Shown piece by piece: positions 29,145 through 39,800 of a stretch of DNA of 64,000 bases; position 1 is the first letter of the stretch, and the number at the start of each line of letters is the position of its first letter. The translations under genes were made by a program, and so were the position numbers. The stretch is from Streptomyces rhizosphaerihabitans. Lineage in GTDB: Bacteria; Actinomycetota; Actinomycetes; Streptomycetales; Streptomycetaceae. Location of the stretch: assembly GCF_025399795.1 (NCBI RefSeq), contig NZ_JAODTZ010000024.1, positions 1 through 64,000 on the forward strand, given 5' to 3'. The notes below the pieces were generated by a model. It was not told the origin of the DNA and searched no databases. It saw nothing but the letters and a program-made list of their open reading frames with translations.

Positions 29145-30269
29145 TCAGGAGCCCGCCGAGCTTCGGTCGGTGATCGGCAGCATGTCGGCGTGCGACAGGA
29201 GGCGGTTGATGTTGCGTTCCGTCCCCAGGGAGCCTTCGACGCCGATCGCGGCACCGTCGAGGAGGCGCTCCAGCTCCGCGGCCTTCTTGGCGCCCTTGAG
29301 GCCGAGGGAGGCGACGGGGTCGACGTCGAGCTCGCCGACGATGTCGATGAGCCGCACCACGATGTCGTCGCGCTGGAACACGGTGCTGCTGTACACCGGG
29401 CTGTCCTTGTCGGCGGCCGCGGCCTGGTCCTGGTGGGCGAGCAGCCGGGCCAGTTCCATTCCGCAGCCTTGCCGGGCCGGGTAGTACAGCGCGTGCCGGC
29501 GCAGCTTCGCGGGTTCCTTGCGGCCGGAGACCACGTGGTGCACCGCCGGGAGCGCCGCACGGGTGAAGAAGACCCGCGCCGAGTCGGCGTCGCTCAGGTC
29601 CCGGTCCTGCTCCAGATAGGGGTTGATGGCCTCCTCGACCGCCCTCACCTCCGGCTGGCGCGATACGTGGCGCAGTGCCGCGAGGAGGTCGCCCTCCACC
29701 TCCACGGCCCGCACGACGCGGTTGCCGTGCATGAACAGCGAGGTGCGGCGCAGCCGGGTCTTGTCGTCGACCTGGGCCTGCGGCGACTGGTACCCGGCCA
29801 GGATCTCCGCGACCTTCGACTCGGATCCGGGTTTGACGGTGAAGGTGAGGGCGTGGCGCGCCACACCGTCGCCGACGCGGGCCTCGACCTGCCGGGCCGT
29901 CCTGGCCGACTCCGGGGTGAGCGGCTCGGTGGGGCTGGTCTCGCGGAGGATGCTGTAGCGCATCGACCGGGTGTCCCGGACGCAGCTGTGCATCGGCCTG
30001 ACGGTTTCGACGTGCTCCTCGCTGTTCACCCAGGCGAGGAAGGGCGGGGCGCTCTCCCACTCGCTGGTGATGAGCCACTGCGAGGGGTTCTCGATCGACT
30101 GGCAGAGCTGGTCACTGAGGTGACCGGGGACCGAGGCGACCTGGTTGCGCATGAGTTCGTACGCGTCGAGGAACTGCTGCTGAGCGCCTTCGTACAGGTC
30201 GAGCAGCAGGATCACCCGAAGCCTTGAGCCGTCGAACGCCGACTGCGAGATACGTCCCGAGACTGTCAT
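29145..30269 (-). CDS. whiE-ORFI: SchA/CurD-like protein (whiE ORFI-like)
   Basis: 374 aa, ATG chosen after a purine-rich stretch. The protein contains repeated ferredoxin-like (ABM-like) units: LRVILLLDLYEGAQQQFLDAYELM with SQWLITSEWESAPPFLAW, then a middle unit RHALTFTVKPGSESKVAEIL with TSLFMHGNRVVRAVEVEGD, and a third with RRHALYYPARQGCGMELARLL. This is the SchA/CurD domain family found only with spore-pigment-type type II PKSs. The function is unproved; by fold it may be a cyclase or cofactor-free oxygenase. It is the first gene of the minus-strand operon. Confidence 0.9.
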   Translation of the reverse strand: MTVSGRISQSAFDGSRLRVILLLDLYEGAQQQFLDAYELMRNQVASVPGHLSDQLCQSIENPSQWLITSEWESAPPFLAWVNSEEHVETVRPMHSCVRDTRSMRYSILRETSPTEPLTPESARTARQVEARVGDGVARHALTFTVKPGSESKVAEILAGYQSPQAQVDDKTRLRRTSLFMHGNRVVRAVEVEGDLLAALRHVSRQPEVRAVEEAINPYLEQDRDLSDADSARVFFTRAALPAVHHVVSGRKEPAKLRRHALYYPARQGCGMELARLLAHQDQAAAADKDSPVYSSTVFQRDDIVVRLIDIVGELDVDPVASLGLKGAKKAAELERLLDGAAIGVEGSLGTERNINRLLSHADMLPITDRSSAGS

Positions 30270-30512
30270 TGCGGCACACCTCTCCTCTTCGTCACGGAAG
30301 TCGGGAACGACCGCGGTGTCCGAAACGCCGGGGCCGCCATGAACTGATCGTTGACGCGAGGCGGGAACTCCGCGAGTCCCACGGGTCGGACGAGTGAACC
30401 GCGCGCCATCCGGGTGCCCCTGCCGTGCGAACCGGTCCGCAAAGGGCATGGAATCTCCATCCCCATTCCTCACTCACGCCGCCGGCGTCGCCGGCGACGC
30501 TGGAGGCAGTCA
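30270..30512. promoter_or_regulatory. Divergent pigment promoter region
   Basis: 243 bp between whiE-ORFI-like and ORFVIII-like genes. In S. coelicolor the equivalent region carries developmentally timed promoters (ORFVIII depends on sigma-F). Here I see only a small palindrome, ATGGAatcTCCAT (30448-30460), near the ORFVIII side and no clear canonical boxes. Confidence 0.45.
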
Positions 30513-32189
30513 ATGAACCGATTCGAAGACGCCGGAGACATCGGTCACCACACGCCCGTCCTGATCGTCGGCGGCTCTCTGGTGGGCCTGTCCACCTCGC
30601 TGTTCCTGGGACGCCTCGGAGTGCCGCACATCCTGGTCGAGCGCCACGCGGGTACCTCGATCCACCCGCGCGGACGTGGCAACAATGTGCGCACCATGGA
30701 GATCTTCCGGGTCGCCGGGGTGCAGCGGCGCATCGAGGAGGCCGCCTCGGTCCTCGCGGACAACCACGGCATCCTCCAGACGCCGACCCTGGTGGGCGAC
30801 GCCGGGGAGTGGCTGTTCAAGGAGATCGACCCCGGCGGCGGCCTGGCCCGCTTCAGCCCGGGCGCGTGGTGCCTGTGCAGCCAGAACGACCTCGAGCCGG
30901 TGCTGCTGGAGAGCGCCCGGGAGCTGGGTGCGGACCTGCGGTTCTCCACGGAGCTGATGTCGTTCGAGCAGGACTCCGAAGGAGTGACGGCGAAGGTCAA
31001 GAGCCGGGAGACCGGCGAGCACACCACGATCCGCGCGGACTACCTCGTCGCGGCGGACGGTCCGCGCAGCCCCGTCCGCGACACGCTCCGCATCGGGCGG
31101 ACGGGTCCGGGCGACCTGTTCCACAACGTGAGCCTCACGTTCACCTCCCGCGGCCTCGCGGACGTCGTCGGTGACCGGAGGTTCATCGTCTGCTATCTGA
31201 CCGATCCGGAGGCCGACGGGGCTCTGCTGCCCGTGGACAACAAGGAGCACTGGGTCTTCCACGCGCCCTGGCACCCCGAACACGGGGAAACCCTGGAGGA
31301 GTTCACCGACGAGCGCTGCGTGGAGCACATCCGGCGGGCCATCGGTGTGCCGGATCTCGATGTGGAGATCACCGGCCGGGCGGCGTGGCACGCGGCCGAG
31401 CGGGTCGCCGAACGGTACGCGCAGGGACGGGTGTTCCTGGCCGGCGACTCGGCCCACGAGATGTCCCCCACGGGGGCGTTCGGCTCCAACACCGGTATCC
31501 AGGACGCGCACAACCTCGCCTGGAAGCTGTCCGCGGTGCTGGGCGGCTGGGCCGGCCCGGGCCTGCTGAAGTCGTACGACGCCGAGCGCCGACCGGTGGC
31601 GGAGGCGACGAGCGCACGCGCCTCGTCGCGTTCGGTCGAGCACAGCCACCCGGGGTACACCCCGGAGCCCGGAGCCGGTGGCCGGGGCGGGCAGGGAGGC
31701 CCCGGCGGCAGGAAGGGCGGGATCCTCAACGTGGCGCTCGCCTACCGCTACCCGAGGGGCGCGGTCCTCGGCGCCGATCCGGCCGCTCCGGTCGTGCCCG
31801 AGGGCGTGCGGCTGACGGGCGAACCGGGAAGCCGGGCGCCGCACCTGTGGCTGACCCGCGCCGGTGCCCGGATCTCCAGCCTCGATCTGTACGAGCGTTC
31901 CATGGTGCTGCTGAGCTCGGCGGACGGCGCCGGTGCGTGGCACGCGGCGGCGAAGGACACGGCCCGGCAGCTGTCCGTCCCGCTCGACTCGTACCGGATC
32001 GGCGGCGGACCCGAGGCGGACCTGGTCCCCGCGGGCGACACGGACTGGGCGGAGGTCCACGGTGTCTCCGCGGACGGTGCGGTGCTGGTCCGCCCCGACG
32101 GCTTCGTCGCCTGGCGGTCCGAGGGGTCGTCCAAGGACCCCCGGACGGCACTGCGGAAGGCCCTGGTCGCCCTCCTGGACCAGGCCTGA
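30513..32189 (+). CDS. whiE-ORFVIII: FAD-dependent monooxygenase (whiE ORFVIII-like hydroxylase)
   Basis: 558 aa. PHBH-type flavoprotein: dinucleotide fold VLIVGGSLVGLSTSLFLGRLG, DG motif YLVAADGPRSPVRD, and GD motif VFLAGDSAHEMSPTGAFGSNTG. A C-terminal thioredoxin-like domain follows, preceded by a Gly-rich linker (GAGGRGGQGGPGGRKGG). It hydroxylates the aromatic pigment precursor with NAD(P)H and oxygen. Divergent from the main operon as in whiE. Its 3' end is followed by a 38-bp palindrome and then the left boundary of the island. Confidence 0.92.
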   Translation: MNRFEDAGDIGHHTPVLIVGGSLVGLSTSLFLGRLGVPHILVERHAGTSIHPRGRGNNVRTMEIFRVAGVQRRIEEAASVLADNHGILQTPTLVGDAGEWLFKEIDPGGGLARFSPGAWCLCSQNDLEPVLLESARELGADLRFSTELMSFEQDSEGVTAKVKSRETGEHTTIRADYLVAADGPRSPVRDTLRIGRTGPGDLFHNVSLTFTSRGLADVVGDRRFIVCYLTDPEADGALLPVDNKEHWVFHAPWHPEHGETLEEFTDERCVEHIRRAIGVPDLDVEITGRAAWHAAERVAERYAQGRVFLAGDSAHEMSPTGAFGSNTGIQDAHNLAWKLSAVLGGWAGPGLLKSYDAERRPVAEATSARASSRSVEHSHPGYTPEPGAGGRGGQGGPGGRKGGILNVALAYRYPRGAVLGADPAAPVVPEGVRLTGEPGSRAPHLWLTRAGARISSLDLYERSMVLLSSADGAGAWHAAAKDTARQLSVPLDSYRIGGGPEADLVPAGDTDWAEVHGVSADGAVLVRPDGFVAWRSEGSSKDPRTALRKALVALLDQA

Positions 32190-32266
32190 CCTGCCATTTC
32201 CGGCCGGTCCCGGGACATCGCCCGGCCGCACGGCCGACCGCTGTCCCCGGAGGGACACATGAAACA

Positions 32267-32304
32267 GCCGGAGGCCGTATCGGAATTCCGATACGGCCTC
32301 CGGC
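32267..32304. terminator. 38-bp perfect palindrome (terminator of ORFVIII and of the ancestral tRNA)
   Basis: A continuous perfect palindrome centred on GAATTC. It lies 77 bases after the monooxygenase stop and 12 bases before the half-tRNA repeat. Before island insertion it would have stood just beyond the 3' end of tRNA-Pro, so it could have terminated both transcripts. Confidence 0.8.
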
Positions 32305-32315
32305 CACGACTTCAA

Positions 32316-32360
32316 CAGTCGGGACGACAGGATTTGAACCTGCGACCCCTTGACCCCCAG
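32316..32360. repeat. attL: displaced 3' half of tRNA-Pro (45-bp direct repeat, copy 1)
   Basis: Identical over 45 bp to 51658-51702. It covers the tRNA from the anticodon loop to the 3' end plus three flanking bases. Beyond 32360 the sequence no longer pairs as a tRNA, so this copy is not a functional gene. Confidence 0.92.
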
Positions 32361-32456
32361 GAGTACGGGTTACCCCTTTTATCCATACATGCAACACGAA
32401 GTCGGAGTGCATGACGTGCGTTGATGTGCGCGCCGTTCAAGTGCGCGGACACCGTG

Positions 32457-32476
32457 CGGTCCCCAACTGGTCCCCA
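32457..32476 (+). repeat. Candidate integrase arm site, left end
   Basis: CGGTCCCCAACTGGTCCCCA, itself two GGTCCCCA units, matches 19 of 20 bases of 51578-51597 in the same orientation. It lies 96 bp inside the left att core. Confidence 0.5.
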
Positions 32477-32583
32477 CAGCGCAGGCGCCAAGGCGGCGAC
32501 GTGGACGTCCCGGGGCCTCCGCCCGGCCGGAAGGCCGGCACATCAGGGAGCGTCGCGGCATGGGACCTTGCCGGCCTTGCGCA

Positions 32584-33259
32584 TAAAAGAGCGTTTTGTC
32601 CCGGCAGGGTTGTTTGGTTCGAGGTTCAGGTGTCGCGCCGGCATCGATGCCCTGGCTGATCGCGGGGACGTTCGCGGAGGTCTTCACACTCTGCGCGTCC
32701 AGCACGCAGGCGGTTGGCTCGCCGTCGCGGCCTTCGGCTTCCCGGACCAGGCGACACAGAAGGCCGTTGAGTTGGTCGAAGACGCCTTCCTTCTGCCAGG
32801 CGGCGAAGTAGCCGTAGACCGTCTCCCACGGCGGGAAGTCGTGAGGCAGGTAACGCCAGGCAATGCCGGTGCGGTCGACGTAGGGGATGGCGTCCATGAG
32901 GCGGCGCAGGTCATGCTCAGGCGGGCGACCGATGTCGAGACCCTTGCCTCTGCGCTCGGCCCGCCTGGTGGTGAGCGTGGGCCCGATCAGTTCCCAGCGT
33001 GCATCGGAGAGGTCGCCGGGATACGGGCGATGTCGCGTCATGTTCCGGTAGTACCGTCGAGCAGGCCGCCTCCCCAGTGCGCAAACGAGGTCAACCGGGG
33101 GCGCGCTGGAATCAGACAGGAGCGAACGCAACGAAACGGGTCGCCGAACGACGACACGAATCCCTTGCCCGCGTCAGGCACGTCTGCCCCGAGAGCCCCA
33201 TACCGACTCGGTCTGCGAATCGACGCCAAACAACCTCGGCGGAACAAAACGCTCCTTTA
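32584..33259 (-). mobile_element. Degenerate IS5-family element
   Basis: Imperfect ~34-bp terminal inverted repeats (32584-32617 and 33226-33259, both reading inward TAAArgAGCGTTTTG and ending GGTTGTTTGG) bracket a truncated transposase. At ~676 bp it is shorter than a typical ~850-bp IS5-family element, indicating an internal deletion on the side of the transposase C-terminus. Confidence 0.75.
32640..33041 (-). pseudogene. Truncated IS5-family transposase
   Basis: Starts MTRHRPYPGDLSDARWELIGP, the N-terminal DUF4096-type domain, and continues through IAWRYLPHDFPPWETVYGYF to the first DDE-domain Asp in VLDAQSVKTSANV. After QGIDAG the homology stops: the expected GKKINGRKRH-like segment and the later Asp and Glu are missing. 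About half the protein remains, so it cannot transpose on its own. Confidence 0.8.
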
Positions 33260-33866
33260 GGGCGAGGGGCTGCTTGTCGAGTTCCCTGGAGTCGATCAGG
33301 CGGGCGGCACAGCGCGTGAGCGGCGAGGCCCGCGGAAACACCCGGCAGCCGGTGCGCGCCGCCAGGCCGGGACCCCGCCGTACGCCCGACCTCCGCGCGT
33401 ACGGCGTCCGCAAGAGGCCGTGCGACACCCGTACGACGCTCGCGAAACCCTGCACGCATCCTTCCCGGCCACTTCAAGATCGACACATGGAATTTCCTGT
33501 GTCCGCCGCCCGAAGGGAAAGTGCGCCCGGATTCGGACATGCCGCACCAGAGAAAGTTCCTCATTCACCTATTGGCGTTTCGATGATGTGCGAGGGGAGT
33601 GAACGAGACCCCACCATCAAGGAATTGATCCGAATCCCGGCACCTCTTCCGGCGTCCACGGTTGACCGAATCAATGCGCCCGCACACCGTCCCACTGGTT
33701 CAACATTGACCAGCCAGTAACAACAGGGCTACCTTTCAACGCGTTTCGAGCAGGCTCAATAGACCGATGTTCCCGGGTTTCCGCAGGTCCCGCTGGAATC
33801 CGACGCGCCGCCATCGTTGTCGTACCGCATCCCCCACCATGCAGTCTCAGCTTGATTCGGAGAATC
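33260..33866. promoter_or_regulatory. Upstream region of the PKS operon
   Basis: About 600 bp without a convincing gene; several open frames exist on both strands but none shows recognisable protein features. AT content rises towards the PKS. The best promoter candidate is TTGACC (33706-33711), an 18-bp spacer and TACCTT (33730-33735). It overlaps a partly symmetrical ACTGGTTCAACATTGACCAG element that could bind a repressor. Confidence 0.45.
33706..33735 (+). promoter_or_regulatory. Candidate promoter of the PKS operon
   Basis: TTGACC and TACCTT with an 18-bp spacer resemble the main vegetative consensus. It is ~130 bases upstream of the first PKS start codon. The imperfect palindrome around TTCAACATTGA (33699-33709) overlaps the -35 box. 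Confidence 0.45.
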
Positions 33867-36800
33867 ATGACGTCTGCTGTGCGTTCCGAGGACATGATCA
33901 TCGGCATCACCCCGTTCGGCGAACCCGACGCCCGGCTCGCCGCGGCGGTGTGCCGGGCCGGCGGGCTCGGCGTTCTCGACCTGGGCGACGGGGACCGAAG
34001 ATCCCGTGACGCGCTGGAACGCCTGCACCGCCTGGCACCGGGCCCGTTCGGGGTGCGGATCGGCGCCCGCTGCCGGCTGGACCCCGCCGACCTCGTGCCG
34101 GGGACCGGTGACGCCGGTCGGCCGGACACGGTGGTCCTCGCGGTCGACGCGCCCTGGCAGGCCGGCCACCTGACCGCCGACCACCGTGTGCTGGTCGAGG
34201 TCACGGACCTCGACGGGGCGCGAGACGCGGTGCTCGCCGGGGCGTACGGGCTGATCGCCCGCGGCAGCGAATGCGGCGGCCGGGTCGGGGAGTTGAGCAC
34301 CTTCGTCCTGCTCCAGCGGCTGCTCGCCGCGCCCGACGTGCCGCTCCCGGTCTGGGCCTGTGGCGGAATCGGCCCCCGGACGGCGGCGGCAGCGATGGCC
34401 GGCGGGGCGGCCGGGGTGGTGCTGGACAGCCAGCTCGCGCTGCTGGCCGAGTCCTCCCTGCCGGAGGCGGCCGCGGCGCAACTGCGGCCCCTGGACGGTT
34501 CGGAGACCACGGTGCTGGCGGGTCACCGGGTGCTGCTCCGGCGGGGCCCGGACGCGCCGCGCATCGCCGGGACCGACCCGGAGACGGTGGCGGCGGCACT
34601 GGGCGCACAGGATCCGCGTACCCAGTTGCTGCCGGTGGGTCAGGACGGCTTCCTCGCCGCCCGGTTCGCGCGGCGCTGGGGGGATGTGCGTCGGACGGTG
34701 CGCGCTCTGACGGACGCGGTGCGCGACGTCGTACGCGACGACACGGCCGCCGGAGCACTGGGCACGGGCTCCCCGATGAGCCGGGCACTCGGCACCCGGC
34801 TGCCCGTCGCGCAGGGACCGATGACCCGGGTCAGCGACCGCGCCGAGTTCGCGGCGGCGGTCGCCGAGGACGGCGCGCTGCCGTTTCTCGCGCTGGCGCT
34901 GGCGGACGGCGCGCGCACCCGGGCGATGCTGACCGAGACCCGGGCCGCCATGGCCGGGCGGCCCTGGGGCGTCGGCGTGCTCGGCTTCGCGCCGGAGGAG
35001 GTGCGTGCCGCCCAGTTGGAGGCGGTACGGGAGCTGCGGCCGACGCACGCCGTCATCGCGGGCGGGCGGCCTTCCCAGGCACAGGCGCTGGAGCGGGACG
35101 GGATCCGCACCTTCCTGCACGTGCCCTCGCCGGGGCTGTTACGGCAGTTCCTGGAGGCCGGGGCCCGCCGGTTCGTGTTCGAGGGTTCCGAGTGCGGCGG
35201 GCACGTCGGTCCGCGCGGCAGTTTCCCGCTCTGGGAGGCGCAACTCGCGGTCCTGGAGGACTTCCTGGACGACGCGGCCGACAAGAGCGGCAAGGGCGGC
35301 AAGGGCGGCAAGGGCGGCAAGGGCGGCAAGGGCGGCAACGAGGATGCGGGCGACGGGTACGGCGGGAACACGGCGGAGGCGCTGGAGGTGTTCTTCGCGG
35401 GCGGTGTCCACGACGAGCGCTCGGCGGCGATGGTCGCCGCGCTCGCGGCCCCGCTGACCTCGCACGGGGCCGCCGTCGGGGTCCTCATGGGCACCGCGTA
35501 CCTGTTCACCGAGGAGGCGGTCGCGCGCGGCGCGATCCAGCCGCTCTTCCAGCGCCAGGTGCGGGCCGCCGAGCGGACCACGCTCCTGGAGACCGCCCCC
35601 GGCCACGCCACCCGCTGCCTGCCGAGCTCGTTCACCGAGGGGTACCGCGAGCACGAGGGTCGGCTGCGGTCCGCGGGCGTGGCCGACCGGCGGATCTGGG
35701 AGGAACTGGAGCAGCTCAACATCGGGCGGCTGCGCCTCGCGAGCAAGGGCGTGGAACGGGACGGCGGCGGGGCGCTCAGGCCGGTCGGCGAGGCGCGCCA
35801 GCTCACCGACGGCATGTTCATGGCCGGGGAGGTGGCCGTGCTGCGCTCGGCCACCACCACCGTCGCGGCGCTGCACGAGTCGGTGACCTCCGGGGCCGCC
35901 GGCTTCCTCACGCGGCGGGCGGTGGGGCTGCGCGACCGGCTGGGCGAGCGGCCGGGCGGGGCCGGGACCCGGGAACCTGTGGTGCCCCCTCCGTTGGACA
36001 TCGCGGTCGTCGGGATGGCCTGTATGTTCCCGCAGGCGCCCGACCTTCCCGCCTTCTGGGCGAACGTCGTCGGCGGCCGGGACGCGGTCGGTGAGGTCCC
36101 GCCCGAGCGCTGGGACCCGGCCGTGCACTACGGGCGGGGCGACGACGGGGCCGCCCCCTCCGGCGGTGCCGTCCCCTCCAAGTGGGGCGGCTTCCTGCCC
36201 CGTATCCCCTTCGACCCGCTGCGCTACGGCATCCCGCCGACGTCGCTCGGCAGCATCGAGCCGGTCCAGTTATTGTCCCTGGAGGCCGCCCGGCGCGCCC
36301 TGGACGACGCCGGATACGGCGACGGGGGACGGGAGTTCGACCGTTCCCGGACCTCGGTGGTGTTCGGTGCGGAGGCGGGCAGCGACCTGTCCAACGCGGC
36401 CACGCTGCGCGCCGTGCTCCCGTCGTACCACGGGCGCGTCCCCGAGGGCCTCGACGGCCAGTTGCCCCGGCTGACCGAGGACTCCTTCCCCGGCATGCTC
36501 GCCAATGTGATCTCCGGCCGGATCGCCAACCGGCTGGACCTCGGCGGCGCCAACTTCACCGTCGACGCCGCCTGCGCCTCCTCCCTGGCCGCGGTGGACG
36601 TCGCGTGCAAGGAACTCGTCGGCGGCACCAGCGATGTGGTGCTGTGCGGTGGCGCCGACCTGCACAACGGCATCAACGACTACGTCCTGTTCTCCTCGGT
36701 GCACGCGCTCTCCCCCACCGGGCGCTCCCGCTCCTTCGACGGCTCGGCGGACGGCATCGCGCTCGGCGAGGGCGTCGCCTGCGTCGTCCTGAAGCGGCTC

Positions 36801-39800
36801 GCGGACGCCGAGCGGGACGGCGACCGGATCTACGGCGTGATCAAGGGCCTCGGCAGTTCCAGCGACGGCCGCTCCCTGGGCCTGACCGCGCCCCGCCCCG
36901 AGGGGCAGCGCTCGGCGCTGGAGCGGGCCTACCGCAACGCGGGGGTGTCACCGGCCGCCGTCGGTCTCGTCGAGGCGCACGGAACCGGGACCGTGGTCGG
37001 CGACCGGACCGAACTGACCGTCCTGGGCGAGGTGTTCGGCAAGGCCGGGGCCAAGCCGGGGAGCTGTGTGCTCGGTTCGGTCAAGTCGCAGATCGGGCAC
37101 ACCAAGTGTGCCGCCGGGCTGGCCGGGTTGATCAAGGCGACCCTGGCGCTGTACACCGGCGTCCGGCCGCCCACCTTGCATCTGGAGCACCCCAACGCCG
37201 CCTGGGACGAGGAGAGCAGCCCGTTCGCCTTCCACGCCCGGGCCCGGCCCTGGGCGGCTCCTGCCCCGCAACGGCTCGCCGGTGTCAGCGCGTTCGGCTT
37301 CGGCGGCACCAACTTCCATGTGGTGCTCGGCGCGTACGCGGACGGCGCGGCACCGGCGCAGGCGCTGGACGAATGGCCCGCCGAACTGTTCGTGTTCCGG
37401 GGCCGGGACACGGCGGCGGCACACCGGGCCGTCGAGGAGTTACTCGGGGCCGCCGAGGCCGACGGTCGGCCGTGGCGGCTGCGCGACCTGGCGCTGAGCG
37501 CGGCCCGCCGGGCCGATGTCTGTCCGGATCCGGCGCGGGTGGCGGTCGTGGCCGCGCATGTGGACGAACTGACCGGGCGGCTGCGGCAGGCGCTGGCCGG
37601 GGAGCACGATCCGGCGCACGGCGTCCATCTCGCCCAGGGCCCGGCCGAGGGCAAGGTCGCCTTCCTCTTTCCCGGTCAGGGCAGCCAGCGCCCCGGAATG
37701 CTCGCCGACCTGTTCGTCGCCTTCCCCGAGCTGCGCCACTACCTCGAACTCGGCGCCGACCACGCCGGCCGGCTGTACCCGCCCGCCGCCTTCGACGACG
37801 GCGCACGCGACCGGCAGCGGGCGGCGCTCACCGACACCCGGGCCGCACAGCCCGCGCTCGGCATCACCGGACTCGCCGCCCACGCCCTGCTCACCACGGC
37901 CGGGGTGCGGCCCGACATGGCCGCCGGGCACAGTTACGGCGAACTGGTCGCCCTGAGCGCGGCGGGCGCCCTGAGCCCCGAGACGCTGCTCGCGCTCAGC
38001 TCCGAACGGGCGGCGGCCATCCTCGCGGCCGCCGGGGCGGACCGCGGAGCGGACCCGGGGACCATGGCCGCGGTCACGGCCGGCGCGGCGGAGGTCGTGG
38101 GGGCCCTCCGAGCTGTGGAGGCCCCGGCCGCCGTGGTCGTCGCCAACCGCAACGCGCCCCGCCAGACGGTGATATCCGGCCCGTCCGACGACGTCACGGA
38201 CGCCGTGCGTCTGCTCCGCGAGGCCGGGTACGACGCCCGGCGCATCCCCGTGGCCTGCGCCTTCCACAGCCCTCTGGTGGCCGGTGCGGGCGCCCGGTTC
38301 GCCGAGGCGCTCGCGGCCCGTCCGGTGCGCGCGCCGGAGTTCCCGGTGTGGGCCAACCGCACCGCGACGCCGTACGCCGCCGACCCGGACGCGGTACGAG
38401 CCGAGCTCGCCGCGCAGATCGGCGCCCCGGTCGGGTTCGTCGAGCAGATCGAGGCGATGTACGAGGCGGGCGCGCGGATCTTCGTCGAGGCCGGCCCCGG
38501 ATCCGTGCTGACCGGGCTGGTCGGACAGATCCTCGGCGACCGGCCGCACCGGACGGCCGCCTGTGAGCCGCGCCCGGACAGCGGCCTGCGCGGCTGGCTG
38601 GACGCCCTGGCCCGACTGGCCGTCGCCGGGCTGCCGGTGCGCACCGGCTGGCTGCTGCGGGGCCGCGACGCCGTCGACGCGGTGCGCACGCCGGTGCCGA
38701 AGCGGCCCGGCTGGACGGTCGACGGACAGTTGGTACGCACCGCCGCCGGAGACCTCCTTCCCGGTGCGCTCGCACCGGCCCGACGAGTCGTGGAGACGAC
38801 TGTGCCGACGAACCCCCCGCACGCGGTCCCGTCCGACCAGGACGGCCGCCACGGCAGCAACGGCAGCAACGGCATGTACTACCAGGACCGCCAAGACGCC
38901 CAGGACGCGCTGATCACCGAATTCCTGCGCACCAGCCGCGAGATGGTCGCCGCCCAGCGTGACGTGCTGATGACCTACCTCGGAGCGGTGGCCGGGGAAC
39001 GGACGGCCGCGCCACCCGCGCCCGTCGCCCCGCCGTCACCGCGGGACGCGACGGCCGCCGCGCCCCAGGCGGAGCCGACGATGTCACCACTATTCCGGGC
39101 CACGGGGCCGTCGGCCGACCAGGCACCCGCCACCGGGTCGGCATCGGTTCGGGACGTCGACGTCCAGCAGGTGGTCCTGGAGATCATCAGCGAGCGGACC
39201 GGCTATCCCCTCGACATGATCGAGCCCGATCTCGACCTGGAGGCCGACCTCAGCATCGACTCCATCAAGCGGGCCGAGATAGCCGGTGAACTGGCCCGGC
39301 GCCTCGGCGCCGGGGACGGCGCCGACCTCACCGGTCTCGACGACGCCGAGTTGGAGGATCTCGCGAAGGCACGGACGGCCGCCGCGGTGACCGACTGGCT
39401 GACCGCGCGGCTCTCCGGCCCCGCCGAGCCGACCACGCTTCCCGCCGAGGACGCCGGGACGATCCCGGCGGCCGACACGGCCGAGGCCTCTGCGGCTACC
39501 GAGCCGGCTGAGGCGTTCGAGGTGTTCGAGGCATCGGAGGCGTCCGGGACGGTCGAGACCGTGCGCGCGGCGAACAGCGAAGCTGTGAACGGCCAAGCGG
39601 TGAACGGCGATGCGGTGAACGCCGCGACGGTGGGCGGCGAGGCGCCCAAGCGGTACCTGCTGCGGTCGGTGCCCCTCGGGCAGGAGGGCGGCGCCGCGGA
39701 TCCGGCGGCCGTACTGTCCGGGACGCGGTGGGCCGTCCTCGGCGACGCCCCCGAGATCGGCGCCCGGCTCGCCTCGTACGGCGCCGACGTCGTCGTACGC

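Noticed and set aside
23840..32189. Type II PKS as an antibiotic cluster
   Set aside because: SchA/CurD protein, cupin, mono-domain aromatase, TcmI cyclase and divergent hydroxylase are the spore-pigment set. There is no resistance, transport or pathway-specific regulator gene.
32316..32390. A second tRNA-Pro gene at the left end of the island
   Set aside because: Only the 3' half matches. Beyond the anticodon loop the sequence no longer forms an anticodon, D or acceptor stem. It is an att duplicate.
33274..33720. A 148-codon ORF upstream of PKS 1 as a possible regulator
   Set aside because: No HTH or other motif, atypical composition, and it runs across the AT-rich promoter region.
35280..35340. 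CRISPR-like array in the PKS gene
   Set aside because: The units are 9 bp, contiguous and in frame, with no spacers. It is a coding microsatellite. No CRISPR array was seen elsewhere in the window.
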